The position numbers and the translations under genes were made by a program. From Rhodospirillales bacterium BBD 1991-14 (GTDB lineage Bacteria > Pseudomonadota > Alphaproteobacteria > Kiloniellales > Kiloniellaceae), in contig LYSY01000008.1 of assembly GCA_001657395.1 (NCBI GenBank), positions 354,921 through 418,920 of the forward strand: a DNA stretch of 64,000 bases, in the 5' to 3' direction. The notes below the pieces were generated by a model. It had not been told where the DNA came from. It saw only the letters and a program-made list of their open reading frames with translations, and made no database searches. Of this stretch, positions 31,159 through 40,382 are shown one piece after another; position 1 is the first letter of the stretch; each line of letters starts with the position of its first letter.

Positions 31159-32388
31159 TCAGCCCTTCCACCAACGCCGTGGTTCGACGTTCTCGGCGAG
31201 GGTGTCCTTGGGAATCTCGCGGGCGATGTCGTAGATGAACTTGTAGGTGTCCATCCCCTCGGCCCAGCCGTTGAGCCGGTCGCGCCACTGTTCCCACTCC
31301 GCCGGATGGAACTCCGGCGAGCACATCTCCTCGGCTTCGCGCTTCGCCGCAGCGTCGAGCATAGAGACGCGGGTGCCGTTCTGGGCGAAGATGGTCCCGG
31401 GCATCTGCGGGTCGGAGTAGCCGACGGTGTTGACCAGGGCCGCCTCGTTGGCCGCCTGGACGTGGACCTGCGTCAGATAGGCCGACTCCATGACCGCGTC
31501 CTGCAGCTCACCGCCGAGGCTGTCGAAAACCTTGGTGCTCATCGCCGTGTGCTCGGTGCCGCAGAAGAATTCCAGGTTGATCACCTGGGAGACCACCGGC
31601 GACATGTTGGCGTAGGCCACCGCGGAGGCCCAGGTCTCGGCACCGTCGATCAGGCCCTGCTTCAGGCCGTCCAAGGTCTCTTCCCAGGCGATCGGCGTGG
31701 GATTGAGGTTCATCAGGTTCATGGCGATGCGGCCGAGCTGGGTGCCGGTCACGCGGTTCTTGGTGCCGGCCAGCTCGGTGACGCTGGTCACCAGCGGCTT
31801 GTCCTGCCACTTCAGGCCGAGCTGGATGCCGCGCAGCTCCGCATGGCTGAACAGGAACTCCACGTTGTGGCGCCTGCGCATCGGCTCGCGCAGCACCTTC
31901 ACGCTGCCGGGGTGATAGAGGAAGTAGTACTGCGCCGCCCGGCTCGGGAACATGTAGGCGTAGTCGAGCACGTTCAGATAGGGCGCGCCGCCGGCCGAGT
32001 TCTGGGTCGAGGCGGCGTACATGTCGATGATGCCCTGCTGCGTCTTCTTCACGCAGTTGAGCTGGCCGCAGATCTGGTTGTTGCCGATGAACTCGATGCG
32101 GATGGCGCCGTCGGTGCGCTCTTCGATGTCGTTCACGAACTGCAGGCAGCCGGCCCGCTCGATCAGAAGGTTGCGCTCGTTGAAGCCGGCCGCGCCGAAC
32201 TTCAGGGTGAACTTCGGTTCGGTCTTGAACCGCTTCTCATAGGTCGAATTGGCGGCCTCGGCCAGGCGGGTGGTCGTGACGAACCCGGTCAGGGAACCGG
32301 CCGCCAAGAGGGTCGACGTGATGCCGTACTGCTTTGTCAGGCGCAGCAAGTCGCGGCGCGATACGTGTTTCAGTTTATCGCTAAGCAT
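31159..32388 (-). CDS. dctP: TRAP substrate-binding protein DctP
   Basis: 409 residues. A Tat-type N terminus (VSRRDLLRLTKQYGI, then a hydrophobic stretch to AEAA) exports the folded protein. The DctP fold shows in TLKFGAAGFNERNLL, the ligand-clamping Arg region NRVTGTQLGRIAMNLMNLNP, and QGLIDGAETWASAVAYANM. The ATG at 32388 has GGGAGG; the in-frame ATG at 32400 precedes this site. It is the first gene of the dctP-dctQ-dctM-iclR group and is divergent from the GMC gene. Confidence 0.93.
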   Translation of the reverse strand: MLSDKLKHVSRRDLLRLTKQYGITSTLLAAGSLTGFVTTTRLAEAANSTYEKRFKTEPKFTLKFGAAGFNERNLLIERAGCLQFVNDIEERTDGAIRIEFIGNNQICGQLNCVKKTQQGIIDMYAASTQNSAGGAPYLNVLDYAYMFPSRAAQYYFLYHPGSVKVLREPMRRRHNVEFLFSHAELRGIQLGLKWQDKPLVTSVTELAGTKNRVTGTQLGRIAMNLMNLNPTPIAWEETLDGLKQGLIDGAETWASAVAYANMSPVVSQVINLEFFCGTEHTAMSTKVFDSLGGELQDAVMESAYLTQVHVQAANEAALVNTVGYSDPQMPGTIFAQNGTRVSMLDAAAKREAEEMCSPEFHPAEWEQWRDRLNGWAEGMDTYKFIYDIAREIPKDTLAENVEPRRWWKG

Positions 32389-32551
32389 GGTTCCTCCCAT
32401 TCCCCGAGGGCTTGGCCCTGGGCCGCAGTTTGGTAGCGGAGTTTTCTCATTTAACGAGACTTATCGTCTCATTATTGCGATTGCATGTGCAGAAGGCAAG
32501 CGATATGTAATATTCGTACCCCAGTAAGCGTCGCCGGGTACGAAAGTTATT
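32389..32551. promoter_or_regulatory. Divergent promoter region, TRAP and GMC genes
   Basis: 163 bases. It contains the palindrome GAGAC-TTATC-GTCTC (32456-32470) and two direct copies of TCTCATT at 32445-32451 and 32467-32473, 22 bases apart (about two helical turns). IclR proteins bind such dyads, and an iclR gene is in the same cluster. The right half is AT-rich (GCGATATGTAATATTCG) and may hold the GMC promoter. Confidence 0.55.
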
Positions 32552-34252
32552 GTGTCAAACGGGAGCAACCAGCCGGTGAAACCGGGAAACCACGCGGAGC
32601 GGCAGCAGGCAGAGGCGGATGCCCGCGCCGACGGCGCACTCCTGGCACACGACCCGGCGGCCTATGACTACATCATCGTCGGCGCCGGCTCCGCCGGCTG
32701 CGTGCTGGCCAACCGGCTCTCGGCCGACCCGGACAAGCGGGTGCTTCTGCTGGAGGCCGGCGGGCGCGACTGGAACCCCTGGATCCACGTTCCGGTCGGC
32801 TACTTCAAAACCATGCACAACCCGAACACCGACTGGTGTTACAGGACCGAGCCGGACAGGGGGCTGAACGGCCGCAGTCTGGACTGGCCGCGCGGCAAGG
32901 TGCTGGGCGGTTCCTCCTCCATCAACGGCCTGCTCTACGTGCGCGGCCAGAAGGAGGACTACGACCACTGGCGCCAGCTCGGGAATGCCGGCTGGTCCTA
33001 TGACGACGTACTGCCCTACTTCAAGCGCTCGGAAGATCAGGAGCGCGGCGCCGACGACTATCACGGCGCTGGCGGCCCGCTTGCCGTCTCCAACATGCGC
33101 ATCCGCCGCGAACTCTGCGACCGCTTCATCGAGGCCGCGGTCGAGCTGGGCATTCCGGCCAGCGACGACTTCAACGGCGCCGAGCAGGAAGGCGCCGGCT
33201 ACTTCCAGCTCACCGCGCGCAACGGCCGGCGCTGCAGCACCGCGGTCGGTTATCTCCATCCGGTGCGCCACCGCGCCAACCTGGAGGTGGTCACCCATGC
33301 CCAGGTCGAGCGGCTGATCTTCGACGGCCGGCGCGCCGTGGCCGTCGGCTACCGCCGCAAGGGCGAGGCCTTCCAGGCGCGCTGCCGCGGCGAGATCGTG
33401 CTGGCCGCCGGCGCCATCGGCTCGCCGCAGATCCTCATGCTCTCCGGCATCGGGCCCGGCAGCCACCTGCAGGACCTTGCCATTCCCCTGCTCCAAGACC
33501 TGCCGGGCGTCGGCGGGAACCTGCAGGACCACCTGCAGGTGCGCATGGTCTTCCAGACCAGGCGCCCGATAACCATGAACGACCAGGTGCGCAACCCGGC
33601 CAAGAAGGCGCTGATGGGTCTGGAGTATCTGCTGAAGCGCAGCGGGCCGCTGACCATGGGGGCCAGCCAGGTCTGCGTCTTTGCACGCACCTCCGAGGAG
33701 GCGGCGACGCCGGACATTCAATTCCACCTGCAGCCGCTGAGCGCCGACAAGCCGGGCGAAGGCCTGCACAAGTTTTCCGCCTTCACCTCCTCCACCTGCC
33801 AGCTCCGCCCGGAAAGCACAGGCCGCATCGCCCTGCGCAGCCCCGACGCGGAGGACCACCCGGCCATCCACCCCAACTATCTGGACACCGCCAAGGACCA
33901 GGCGGTGACGGTTGCGGGCATGAAGATGTCGCGGCGCTTCGCGGCCACGACCGTGATGGCGCCGCTGATCGAGAAGGAACTGCTGCCCGGACCGGAGATC
34001 GTCAGCGACGAGGACCTGCTGGAAGCCGCGCGCAACATCAGCCAGACCATCTATCACCCGGTGGGCACCTGCAAGATGGGCCGCGACCCTGCCGCCGTCG
34101 TCGACGAGCGGCTCGCGGTGCACGGGCTTCAGGGCCTGCGGGTGGTCGATGCCTCGATCATGCCGGCGATCGTCTCCGGCAACACCAACGCGCCCACCAT
34201 CATGATCGCCGAAAAAGCCAGCGACATGATCCTCGCCGACGCGCGCGGATGA
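32552..34252 (+). CDS. GMC-family FAD oxidoreductase
   Basis: 566 residues. The FAD-binding motif [18 protein letters not shown] starts at about 40; [20 protein letters not shown] is the GMC signature 1; [20 protein letters not shown] is signature 2; the active-site His is in [10 protein letters not shown] and Asn in [10 protein letters not shown]. Such enzymes oxidise primary alcohols (choline, glycols, aromatic or aliphatic alcohols). The GTG start at 32552 has a weak Shine-Dalgarno. About 30 hydrophilic residues precede the FAD domain. With the TRAP transporter it forms an uptake-and-oxidation cluster. Confidence 0.92.
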   Translation: MSNGSNQPVKPGNHAERQQAEADARADGALLAHDPAAYDYIIVGAGSAGCVLANRLSADPDKRVLLLEAGGRDWNPWIHVPVGYFKTMHNPNTDWCYRTEPDRGLNGRSLDWPRGKVLGGSSSINGLLYVRGQKEDYDHWRQLGNAGWSYDDVLPYFKRSEDQERGADDYHGAGGPLAVSNMRIRRELCDRFIEAAVELGIPASDDFNGAEQEGAGYFQLTARNGRRCSTAVGYLHPVRHRANLEVVTHAQVERLIFDGRRAVAVGYRRKGEAFQARCRGEIVLAAGAIGSPQILMLSGIGPGSHLQDLAIPLLQDLPGVGGNLQDHLQVRMVFQTRRPITMNDQVRNPAKKALMGLEYLLKRSGPLTMGASQVCVFARTSEEAATPDIQFHLQPLSADKPGEGLHKFSAFTSSTCQLRPESTGRIALRSPDAEDHPAIHPNYLDTAKDQAVTVAGMKMSRRFAATTVMAPLIEKELLPGPEIVSDEDLLEAARNISQTIYHPVGTCKMGRDPAAVVDERLAVHGLQGLRVVDASIMPAIVSGNTNAPTIMIAEKASDMILADARG

Positions 34253-34272
34253 CGCGCGGGCGGTGCGGATAG

Positions 34273-35133
34273 CTACTCGGCGAAGCGCCCGGCCAGGCCT
34301 TCGACGATCGCCTGGTAGTCGGGTTCGCTGTCCGGTGAGAGCAGGCCGTGGCGGACGGCAAAGTGAAGGATCACCAGGGCGACGTTGAACTTGAAGTCGG
34401 TGGTGTCGCGCAGACGTTCCAGAACCCGGTCCATGGGCCAGCGCTCGAAGGATTCGACCTCGCCGTCGGTGTTTTCAGGCCGGAAGTCGGCAGGCAGGTC
34501 CAGGTCGAAGCAAAAGGCCACGTCGTTGCGCAACCCCTCCGTCCTGGTGCAGCGATAGCGCAGCGCCCCCACCGGAACCGCCGTGGCGGCGAGGTCCGCG
34601 GGGATGCCCGCCTCCTCCGCGCACTCCTTGATGACGTTCTCCATAAGGCCCAGGCCATAGGGCTGTCCGCCGGCGGTGATGTGATCGAGCTTGCCGGGCG
34701 CGGTCTGCTTTGTGCGGGCGCGCTTGCCGATCCACATCTCGATGCCGTCGGGCCCGCGCCGGAAACCATTCACGTGAACGCCGTAGGCCGGCAGACCGAA
34801 GCGCGGCACCGCCGCCCGCTCCATGCGAAACAGCGGCGGTCTGCCCCAGGCGGCGGCGACGGGATAGTCCTCCCCCCGCCAGTTGGGAAAGGCACCCTCG
34901 GCGCGCAACGCTGCCGTCACCCCAGCCAAGGCCGCGCTGCGGGCATCGAAACTGTCCAGCGCCGGCGCCAGCGCCACGTGGTCGGCAGCAACCGTGAAGA
35001 CTCCCGGAAAGGCCGTCAGGCGCTCCCGGAAGGCATGCTCCACCGCACCCAGCGCAACGCCATCCACCAGAAACGGCAGATAGTCAGCGGGGGTCCAGCG
35101 GTGACAGGCGCGGATGCGGTCGAGATAGCTCAT
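34273..35133 (-). CDS. DUF4743-Nudix hydrolase
   Basis: 286 residues. The N-terminal half (YLDRIRACHRWTPADYLPFL) is the DUF4743 domain and the C-terminal half a Nudix fold with the box AGGQPYGLGLMENVIKECAE followed by EAG, where Lys replaces the first Arg of the core REUxEExGU. This is the thiamin-pyrophosphate-type Nudix group found in alphaproteobacteria and yeast. The start ATG 35133 (MSYLDRIR) is used; the frame is open further but reaches into the divergent gene's leader. It is convergent with the GMC gene. Confidence 0.88.
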   Translation of the reverse strand: MSYLDRIRACHRWTPADYLPFLVDGVALGAVEHAFRERLTAFPGVFTVAADHVALAPALDSFDARSAALAGVTAALRAEGAFPNWRGEDYPVAAAWGRPPLFRMERAAVPRFGLPAYGVHVNGFRRGPDGIEMWIGKRARTKQTAPGKLDHITAGGQPYGLGLMENVIKECAEEAGIPADLAATAVPVGALRYRCTRTEGLRNDVAFCFDLDLPADFRPENTDGEVESFERWPMDRVLERLRDTTDFKFNVALVILHFAVRHGLLSPDSEPDYQAIVEGLAGRFAE

Positions 35134-35410
35134 GCTGCAGCCAGGGAACTCATGGCCCGAAACTAGCCACCGACGCCCCGTGAGACCATGCCTTTCGGGC
35201 CATGTATCGGATCGGCGGACCGCCTGTCCAACAGCGTCCGCTAAAGAATTTGCAGGACAAGCGTCGCGACGCCACATGGACGGGCAACAGGGGACGCGTC
35301 GGCAGGAACGATCCGATTGGCACAGGCGACATGGGGCTCGCTGCGGATAGCACAATCGATTGTTCTGACTGGGGTTCGCTGCGCGCAAAGACAGGAGATA
35401 CAAGCCTAAG

Positions 35411-37096
35411 ATGGTCGAAACATCCACCCTCGAGCCGGCCGGCAATCAGACCAGCGCCTACACCCGCCGGGCCCAGATCTTTCCCACCCTCAATCAGGAA
35501 CAGATCGACCGCGCGCTGCCTTTCGGCGCCCGCGAGTCTCTGGCCAAGGGCACGGTGCTGTTTTCCCGCGGCGACCGCAGCGTCGACTGCTTCATCATCC
35601 TCAAGGGCTGCATCGAGATCACCGACCCGCTCAGTGACGGCGAAGCGGTGATCACCGTCCACGGGGCCCACAACTTCACCGGAGAGTTGGATCTCTTCAA
35701 CGGCCGCAAGATCCTGGTCGGCGGGCGCATGGGCGAGGACGGCGAGGTGCTGCGCCTCAACCGCACGGCCCTGCGCCGGCTGCTGACGGCGGAGCCGGAC
35801 ATCGGCGAGATCATCACCCGCGCCCTCATCCTGCGGCGCGTCGGGCTGATCCAGGAGACCCAGGGCGGCGCCACCGTCGTCGGCCATCGGCGCGAGCGCG
35901 ATACCCTGCGCATCGCCCGCTTTCTGCGCCGCAACGGCTATCCGCACCGGGTGCTGGATGTGGACGAGGATGACGAGGCCCAGGCCCTGCTGAAGGAGCA
36001 CGGCTGCGATCCCGGGCAACTGCCGATGGTGTTCAGTGCCGGCGAAGACCGGCAGCACAATCCCTCGAACCTGGACCTCTCCAAGCGCCTCGGCCTGTTC
36101 GAGGAACCGGACGGTGCCAACCCCTGTGACGTGGTCGTCGTCGGCGCCGGCCCCTCGGGCCTGGCAGCGGCGGTCTATGCCGCATCGGAAGGCCTGAACA
36201 CCCTGGTGCTGGAGGGCGAGGCGCCGGGCGGACAGGCCGGTACCAGCTCCAAGATCGAGAACTTCCTCGGTTTCCCGACCGGCATTTCCGGCCAGGCCCT
36301 GGCCGCGCGGGCACAGGTGCAGGCGCAGAAATTCGGCGCCGTCATCTCCCTGCCGCGCCGGGTCGTATCCCTCGACTGCAGCGAGCGGCCCTACAGCCTG
36401 CGCATGGAGGATGGCGGCATCTTCCGCTGCTGGAGCGTGGTGGTGGCCTCCGGCGCCACCTACCGCCGCCTGAACCTGGACAACCTTGCCGACTACGAGG
36501 GCGCGGGCGTGCACTATGCCGCCACGGCGCTGGAGGCCGATCTCTGCCGGGACGAAGAGGTGGTGGTGGTCGGCGGCGGCAACTCCGCCGGGCAGGCGGC
36601 AGTCTTCCTGTCGCGCTACGCCGCCCATGTGCACATGCTGATCCGCAGCGACAGCCTGGCGGCCAGCATGTCGGATTACCTGGTCGGGCGCATCGACGCC
36701 TCCCCGCGCATCACCCTTCACCGCAACACGGAAATCACGAAGCTGGAGGGCGCGCGCTATCTGGAGCGGGTGAGCTGGCGCGACAACCGCGCCGGCAGCG
36801 AGGAGACACACAAGGTCTCCAACCTCTTCCTGATGATCGGTGCGAGCCCCAACACGGACTGGCTGCAGAGCTGCGTGCGCCTGGACGACAAGGGCTTCGT
36901 CTGCACCGGGCCGGACACCGGCGGCGACTGGCCGCTGGAGCGCGAACCGAATATCCTGGAGACCAGCCAGCCCGGCGTCTTCGCCGTCGGCGATGCACGC
37001 GCCGGGTCGGTGAAGCGCGTCGCCTCGGCGGTCGGCGAAGGGTCGATCTCGGTGCAGTTCCTGCATCGCGTGCTGCCGGAACTGACCCCGGACTGA
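35411..37096 (+). CDS. cNMP-binding/thioredoxin-fold/thioredoxin-reductase-like fusion
   Basis: 561 residues in three parts: a cyclic-nucleotide-binding beta barrel at about 22-150 (GTVLFSRGDRSVDCFIILKG), a thioredoxin/glutaredoxin-like segment at about 155-225 (RERDTLRIARFLRRNGYPHR, ending in the cis-Pro QLPMVFSAG), and a flavoprotein of the thioredoxin-reductase class from about 238: FAD motif VVVGAGPSGLAAAVYAASEG, NADPH motif VVVGGGNSAGQAAVFLS and FAVGDARAGSVKR. The CxxC of thioredoxin reductase is replaced (GVHYAATALEAD) and the thioredoxin-like part has no CxxC either. It probably reduces something other than thioredoxin, under cNMP or related control. Confidence 0.88.
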   Translation: MVETSTLEPAGNQTSAYTRRAQIFPTLNQEQIDRALPFGARESLAKGTVLFSRGDRSVDCFIILKGCIEITDPLSDGEAVITVHGAHNFTGELDLFNGRKILVGGRMGEDGEVLRLNRTALRRLLTAEPDIGEIITRALILRRVGLIQETQGGATVVGHRRERDTLRIARFLRRNGYPHRVLDVDEDDEAQALLKEHGCDPGQLPMVFSAGEDRQHNPSNLDLSKRLGLFEEPDGANPCDVVVVGAGPSGLAAAVYAASEGLNTLVLEGEAPGGQAGTSSKIENFLGFPTGISGQALAARAQVQAQKFGAVISLPRRVVSLDCSERPYSLRMEDGGIFRCWSVVVASGATYRRLNLDNLADYEGAGVHYAATALEADLCRDEEVVVVGGGNSAGQAAVFLSRYAAHVHMLIRSDSLAASMSDYLVGRIDASPRITLHRNTEITKLEGARYLERVSWRDNRAGSEETHKVSNLFLMIGASPNTDWLQSCVRLDDKGFVCTGPDTGGDWPLEREPNILETSQPGVFAVGDARAGSVKRVASAVGEGSISVQFLHRVLPELTPD

Positions 37097-37144
37097 CGGG
37101 GCATGCACTCATGAGAACGAGCAGAGTAGAGGAGGAGCGAGCAG

Positions 37145-37519
37145 ATGGATCTGAGTGACTTGCCGAAGATCGGCGAACCGGGCAGCGCCGCGCCCTTCCA
37201 ACTGGAACGCTTGAAGGGCTGGGGGCTGGAAGACCTGGCGTCCGCCTGCACCACGCGCGAGCAGGCGCTGCTGGCCCATCACTGTGCGCTTTACGTGCGC
37301 ATGGTCTGGCAGGACCTTTTCGGCGAGACGAGCGAACCGCCGGTCGCTGCCCTGCGCCACTGCGTCGGCGAGCTGATCGGCCGGCCCGGCATGCTGGAGC
37401 GGGCCGACCGGGGCGCCCACCTTGAGACCGGCGTCGATTACCGGGCCAGCGCCGCCGACGAGGACCCGGCGCTCTACCAGGCCGTCGCCGAAGCGCTGAA
37501 GGGCCATAAAGCCGGGTAG
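37145..37519 (+). CDS. Hypothetical protein linked to the fusion flavoprotein
   Basis: 124 residues, helical, with TREQALLAHHCALYVRMVWQ and an acidic middle. GAGGAGGAG at 37128-37136 provides a strong ribosome-binding site, and the gene begins 49 bases after the fusion flavoprotein, so both are probably cotranscribed. No family recognised; a partner role is inferred. Confidence 0.65.
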   Translation: MDLSDLPKIGEPGSAAPFQLERLKGWGLEDLASACTTREQALLAHHCALYVRMVWQDLFGETSEPPVAALRHCVGELIGRPGMLERADRGAHLETGVDYRASAADEDPALYQAVAEALKGHKAG

Positions 37520-37596
37520 CCGACGCAGAGCCTAAAGAGTCGATCCACCACATTTGGTCGACGGCGAGGCGCCGGATCATTAGACATGGTCCGGCC

Positions 37597-38766
37597 ATGA
37601 AGTTGCGTTCCCTCACCCTGCTGCTGCTCGCCGAGTTGGCCGCCATGTCGCTGTGGTTCGTCTCCGCCGCCGTGCTGCCGGACATGCTGCGCGAGGCGGC
37701 GGTCTCGCCCTTCCGCCAGGCGGCGCTGTCGAGCGGCGTGCAGGGCGGCTTCGTGGTCGGCTCCCTGATCTCCGCCATCCTCAACATTCCCGACCGCTAC
37801 GACCCGCGCCGGGTGCTCGCCGCCTCGGCCATCGCCGCAGGCGGGGTGAACGCCCTCCTGCTGGTGGTGGCGCCCGGCAGCCTGACGGCCATTGCCGCGC
37901 GCTTTGCCACCGGTGCCCTGCTGGCGGGGGTCTATCCGGTCGGCATGAAGATCGCCGTCGGCTGGGGGGAGCGCGACCGCGGCTTCCTGGTCGGCGCCCT
38001 GGTGGGCGCCCTGGCGCTGGGCTCCGCCTCGCCCTACCTGATCGCCTTCGGCGGCGGCGCCGAGTGGCGCCTGACCGTCGCCGTCGCCTCCCTGGCATCG
38101 CTCTTCGCCGGGCTCCTCAGCCTGGGCGTCGGCCTCGGCCCCTACCACCGCACGGCCCAGCGCTTCGATCCGCGCGTGATCGTCACAGCCTGGACCAACC
38201 GCCGGGTCCGCCTGGCCTACGCCGGCTACCTCGGCCACATGTGGGAACTCTATGCCATGTGGGCCTGGGTCGCCGCGGCGACCGCGGTGTCCTACGGCGC
38301 CACCCTGCCCGCCGAGGAGGCCGAGCGGCTCTCCAAGCTCACGGCCTTCCTCGCCATCGGCGCCGGCGCCATCGCCTGCGTCCCGGCCGGCTTCGCCGCC
38401 GACCGCATCGGCAAGGCGCGGGTCGCCATGCTGGCCATGATCGTCAGCGGCGCGGCGGCCATCGGCACGGCCGCCACCTTCGGCGGCCCGGTCTGGCTGA
38501 CCTTCGCCATCGTCATCGTCTGGGGCATCAGCATCATCCCGGATTCCGCACAGTTCTCCGCCCTGGTCGCCGATGCGGCGCCGCCCGCCCAGGCCGGCAG
38601 CCTGATGACCTTCCAGACCGCGCTCGGCTTCGCCCTCACCTTCGTCACCGTGCAGGTGACGCCGGTGCTGGCGGAGACCCTGGGCTGGTCCACCGTGCTC
38701 TTCGGCCTCGCCCTCGGCCCTGCCTTCGGCATCGCCGCCATGGCCAGGCTCCAGGCCCTGCGCTGA
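37597..38766 (+). CDS. MFS transporter
   Basis: 389 residues, about 12 membrane helices. The first helix LTLLLLAELAAMSLWFVSAA and the loop ALLAGVYPVGMKIAVGWGER match the CynX/YnfM-like branch of the major facilitator superfamily. The GTG/ATG region is clear (ATG 37597), with no strong Shine-Dalgarno. It is convergent with the VOC gene across 9 bases. The substrate cannot be predicted. Confidence 0.88.
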   Translation: MKLRSLTLLLLAELAAMSLWFVSAAVLPDMLREAAVSPFRQAALSSGVQGGFVVGSLISAILNIPDRYDPRRVLAASAIAAGGVNALLLVVAPGSLTAIAARFATGALLAGVYPVGMKIAVGWGERDRGFLVGALVGALALGSASPYLIAFGGGAEWRLTVAVASLASLFAGLLSLGVGLGPYHRTAQRFDPRVIVTAWTNRRVRLAYAGYLGHMWELYAMWAWVAAATAVSYGATLPAEEAERLSKLTAFLAIGAGAIACVPAGFAADRIGKARVAMLAMIVSGAAAIGTAATFGGPVWLTFAIVIVWGISIIPDSAQFSALVADAAPPAQAGSLMTFQTALGFALTFVTVQVTPVLAETLGWSTVLFGLALGPAFGIAAMARLQALR

Positions 38767-38775
38767 CGCAAGTTT

Positions 38776-39225
38776 TCAGTCCCGTCCTGTCAACATCGCA
38801 TCGAAGCGGCGCTGGATCTCCTCCGGTTCGAGGGTCTCGATGGAGTGGCCGATCAGCCAGTCGTAGCCGAAGGGATCGCGCACCGTGCCGGACCGCTCGC
38901 CATAGAAATGATCCTGCGGCGGGCGCAGCAGTTTCGCACCGGCCGCCACGGCGCGGTCGATCAGGGCATCGGCATCATCCACATGGAGGTGGATGACGAA
39001 GGAGATCGGACCATCGTCGTGCTCCTGGGCATGGATGCCGAACTCCGGATACGCGTCCGACAGCATCAGGGTCGTCCCGCCGAGCAGGAGCTGCGCGTGC
39101 CCGACTCGCCCGTCCCGGTCGGAGAGGCGGAACTTCTCGGTCGCGCCAAAGACGCTCTTGTAGAATTCGATCGCCTCCCCGGCCGGCTTCGGGCGCAGGT
39201 AGGCGAAGAGTTCGTGGATCGCCAT
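38776..39225 (-). CDS. VOC (PhnB/glyoxalase-like) protein
   Basis: 149 residues with two beta-alpha-beta-beta-beta modules: LFAYLRPKPAGEAIEFYKSV, then GHAQLLLGGTTLMLSDAYPE, then HLHVDDADALIDRAVAAGAK and VRDPFGYDWLIGHSIE. The pattern is that of PhnB-like (3-demethylubiquinone-9-methyltransferase-like fold) VOC proteins; metal ligands are weakly kept. The function is unclear, perhaps detoxification or antibiotic binding. Confidence 0.88.
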   Translation of the reverse strand: MAIHELFAYLRPKPAGEAIEFYKSVFGATEKFRLSDRDGRVGHAQLLLGGTTLMLSDAYPEFGIHAQEHDDGPISFVIHLHVDDADALIDRAVAAGAKLLRPPQDHFYGERSGTVRDPFGYDWLIGHSIETLEPEEIQRRFDAMLTGRD

Positions 39226-39375
39226 GGGGGCGTCCCTCCTCTTTTCGGAACTTGGTCGTCAGACTTGAGTGTCCATCAACGCCGTATTGGCGTCTTGAAC
39301 GTTTTTGACCCCAAGGCCGACCCGCTGAGCGATTTTCTGGCCGGTCTTCCGGCCGATCGGCTGGCGGGCCTGCCC

Positions 39376-40248
39376 TCAGAGCGCGACATGGCGGGCGAAG
39401 GGCGGTGCCAGACGGCGATAGCCGCCCGGCGTCAGGCCGGAGAATGCACGGAACTCGCGGGCGAAGTGGGCCTGGTCGGCATAGCCCTGACATGCCGCCA
39501 GATCCGCCAGGGATGGCGCCGACCCCGCCGCGTTGGCGCCCTTTGCCAAGGGACCCAGGGCACGCCCGAAGCGCAGCAGCCTGGCACAGGTCTTCGGCTT
39601 CAACCCGACGGCCCCCGCAAAGCGCTTGGTGAAGGCTCGATGGCTGTAGCCGCTCTGCGCCACAACAGGGCCGACCGGCGCCCCCGCATCAAACCCGGCC
39701 AGCGCCCGGGCGACCAGCGGATCGAGCCCCGTGATCTTCGGCAGCCGCGCAACGAGGGCGGCTTCGAAGATGGCGAGCCGCCGCGCCGCCGTTCCGGCTT
39801 CCCAGAGCGCCGCGCGCAGGGCGGCCACCGGCGCCGCGCCCCAGACATCCTCCAGCGGCAGGTGCCGTCCCACGAAGGTGTCGGCGGGCGCGCCGATCAG
39901 CAGCCCGGCAACACCCGGCCGCAGCGCAGCCCCGACCGTCGGCACGGGCCGGGAGACGTCTTTCAGGTAGGGCGCCAGGCGGGGGCCGCCGATCACCGCC
40001 GTGCTCACGGTGTAACCCCCGAGGTCGTCACGATGACGGAAGATCCGCAGCGGCTGCTCTGCCAGACGAATGACCAGTTGGGTGGACACGGAGGGCAGCA
40101 CCGCCTCCCGCCCGCTGCCGGAGCGCGCTCCAGGCGGCGCATCGGAAGGATCCGACGCCCAGAGCTGCTGGACGAAGGGCCTCAAAACGTCACGTGGCTG
40201 GCGTATCAGCGGCACGGCGACCTCCGGCTTGCAGTCCCGGCACCACAC
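39376..40248 (-). CDS. AraC-family transcriptional regulator
   Basis: 290 residues. The C-terminal 100 residues carry the double HTH (GPVVAQSGYSHRAFTKRFAG and ADLAACQGYADQAHFARE, ending in FSGLTPGGYRRL). The N-terminal domain (about 1-150) resembles the DUF6597 sensor usually found in this AraC subgroup, with LPSVSTQLVIRLAEQPLRI. The GTG at 40248 is the longest start; an in-frame GTG 30 bases downstream is also possible. The target is unknown; the VOC gene lies 150 bases downstream on the same strand. Confidence 0.85.
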   Translation of the reverse strand: MWCRDCKPEVAVPLIRQPRDVLRPFVQQLWASDPSDAPPGARSGSGREAVLPSVSTQLVIRLAEQPLRIFRHRDDLGGYTVSTAVIGGPRLAPYLKDVSRPVPTVGAALRPGVAGLLIGAPADTFVGRHLPLEDVWGAAPVAALRAALWEAGTAARRLAIFEAALVARLPKITGLDPLVARALAGFDAGAPVGPVVAQSGYSHRAFTKRFAGAVGLKPKTCARLLRFGRALGPLAKGANAAGSAPSLADLAACQGYADQAHFAREFRAFSGLTPGGYRRLAPPFARHVAL

Positions 40249-40382
40249 TAGGCGATAGCGGCGGGCTTGAGGAGACTTTCGGCTCGATTTCCCGCAGGCA
40301 AGCGGCTAAGCACTGGCGAAGGGCGCGCATGCGCGTTTCCTTCGCCCGACCATCCTCATCGACCCCCAACGGTGGCATCCTC

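Noticed and set aside
32555..34123. 522-codon frame opposite the GMC oxidoreductase
   Set aside because: Shadow of a gene with intact GMC signatures.
35150..37108. 652-codon open frame opposite the fusion flavoprotein
   Set aside because: The plus-strand frame carries clear FAD and NADPH motifs; the opposite frame has no recognisable fold.
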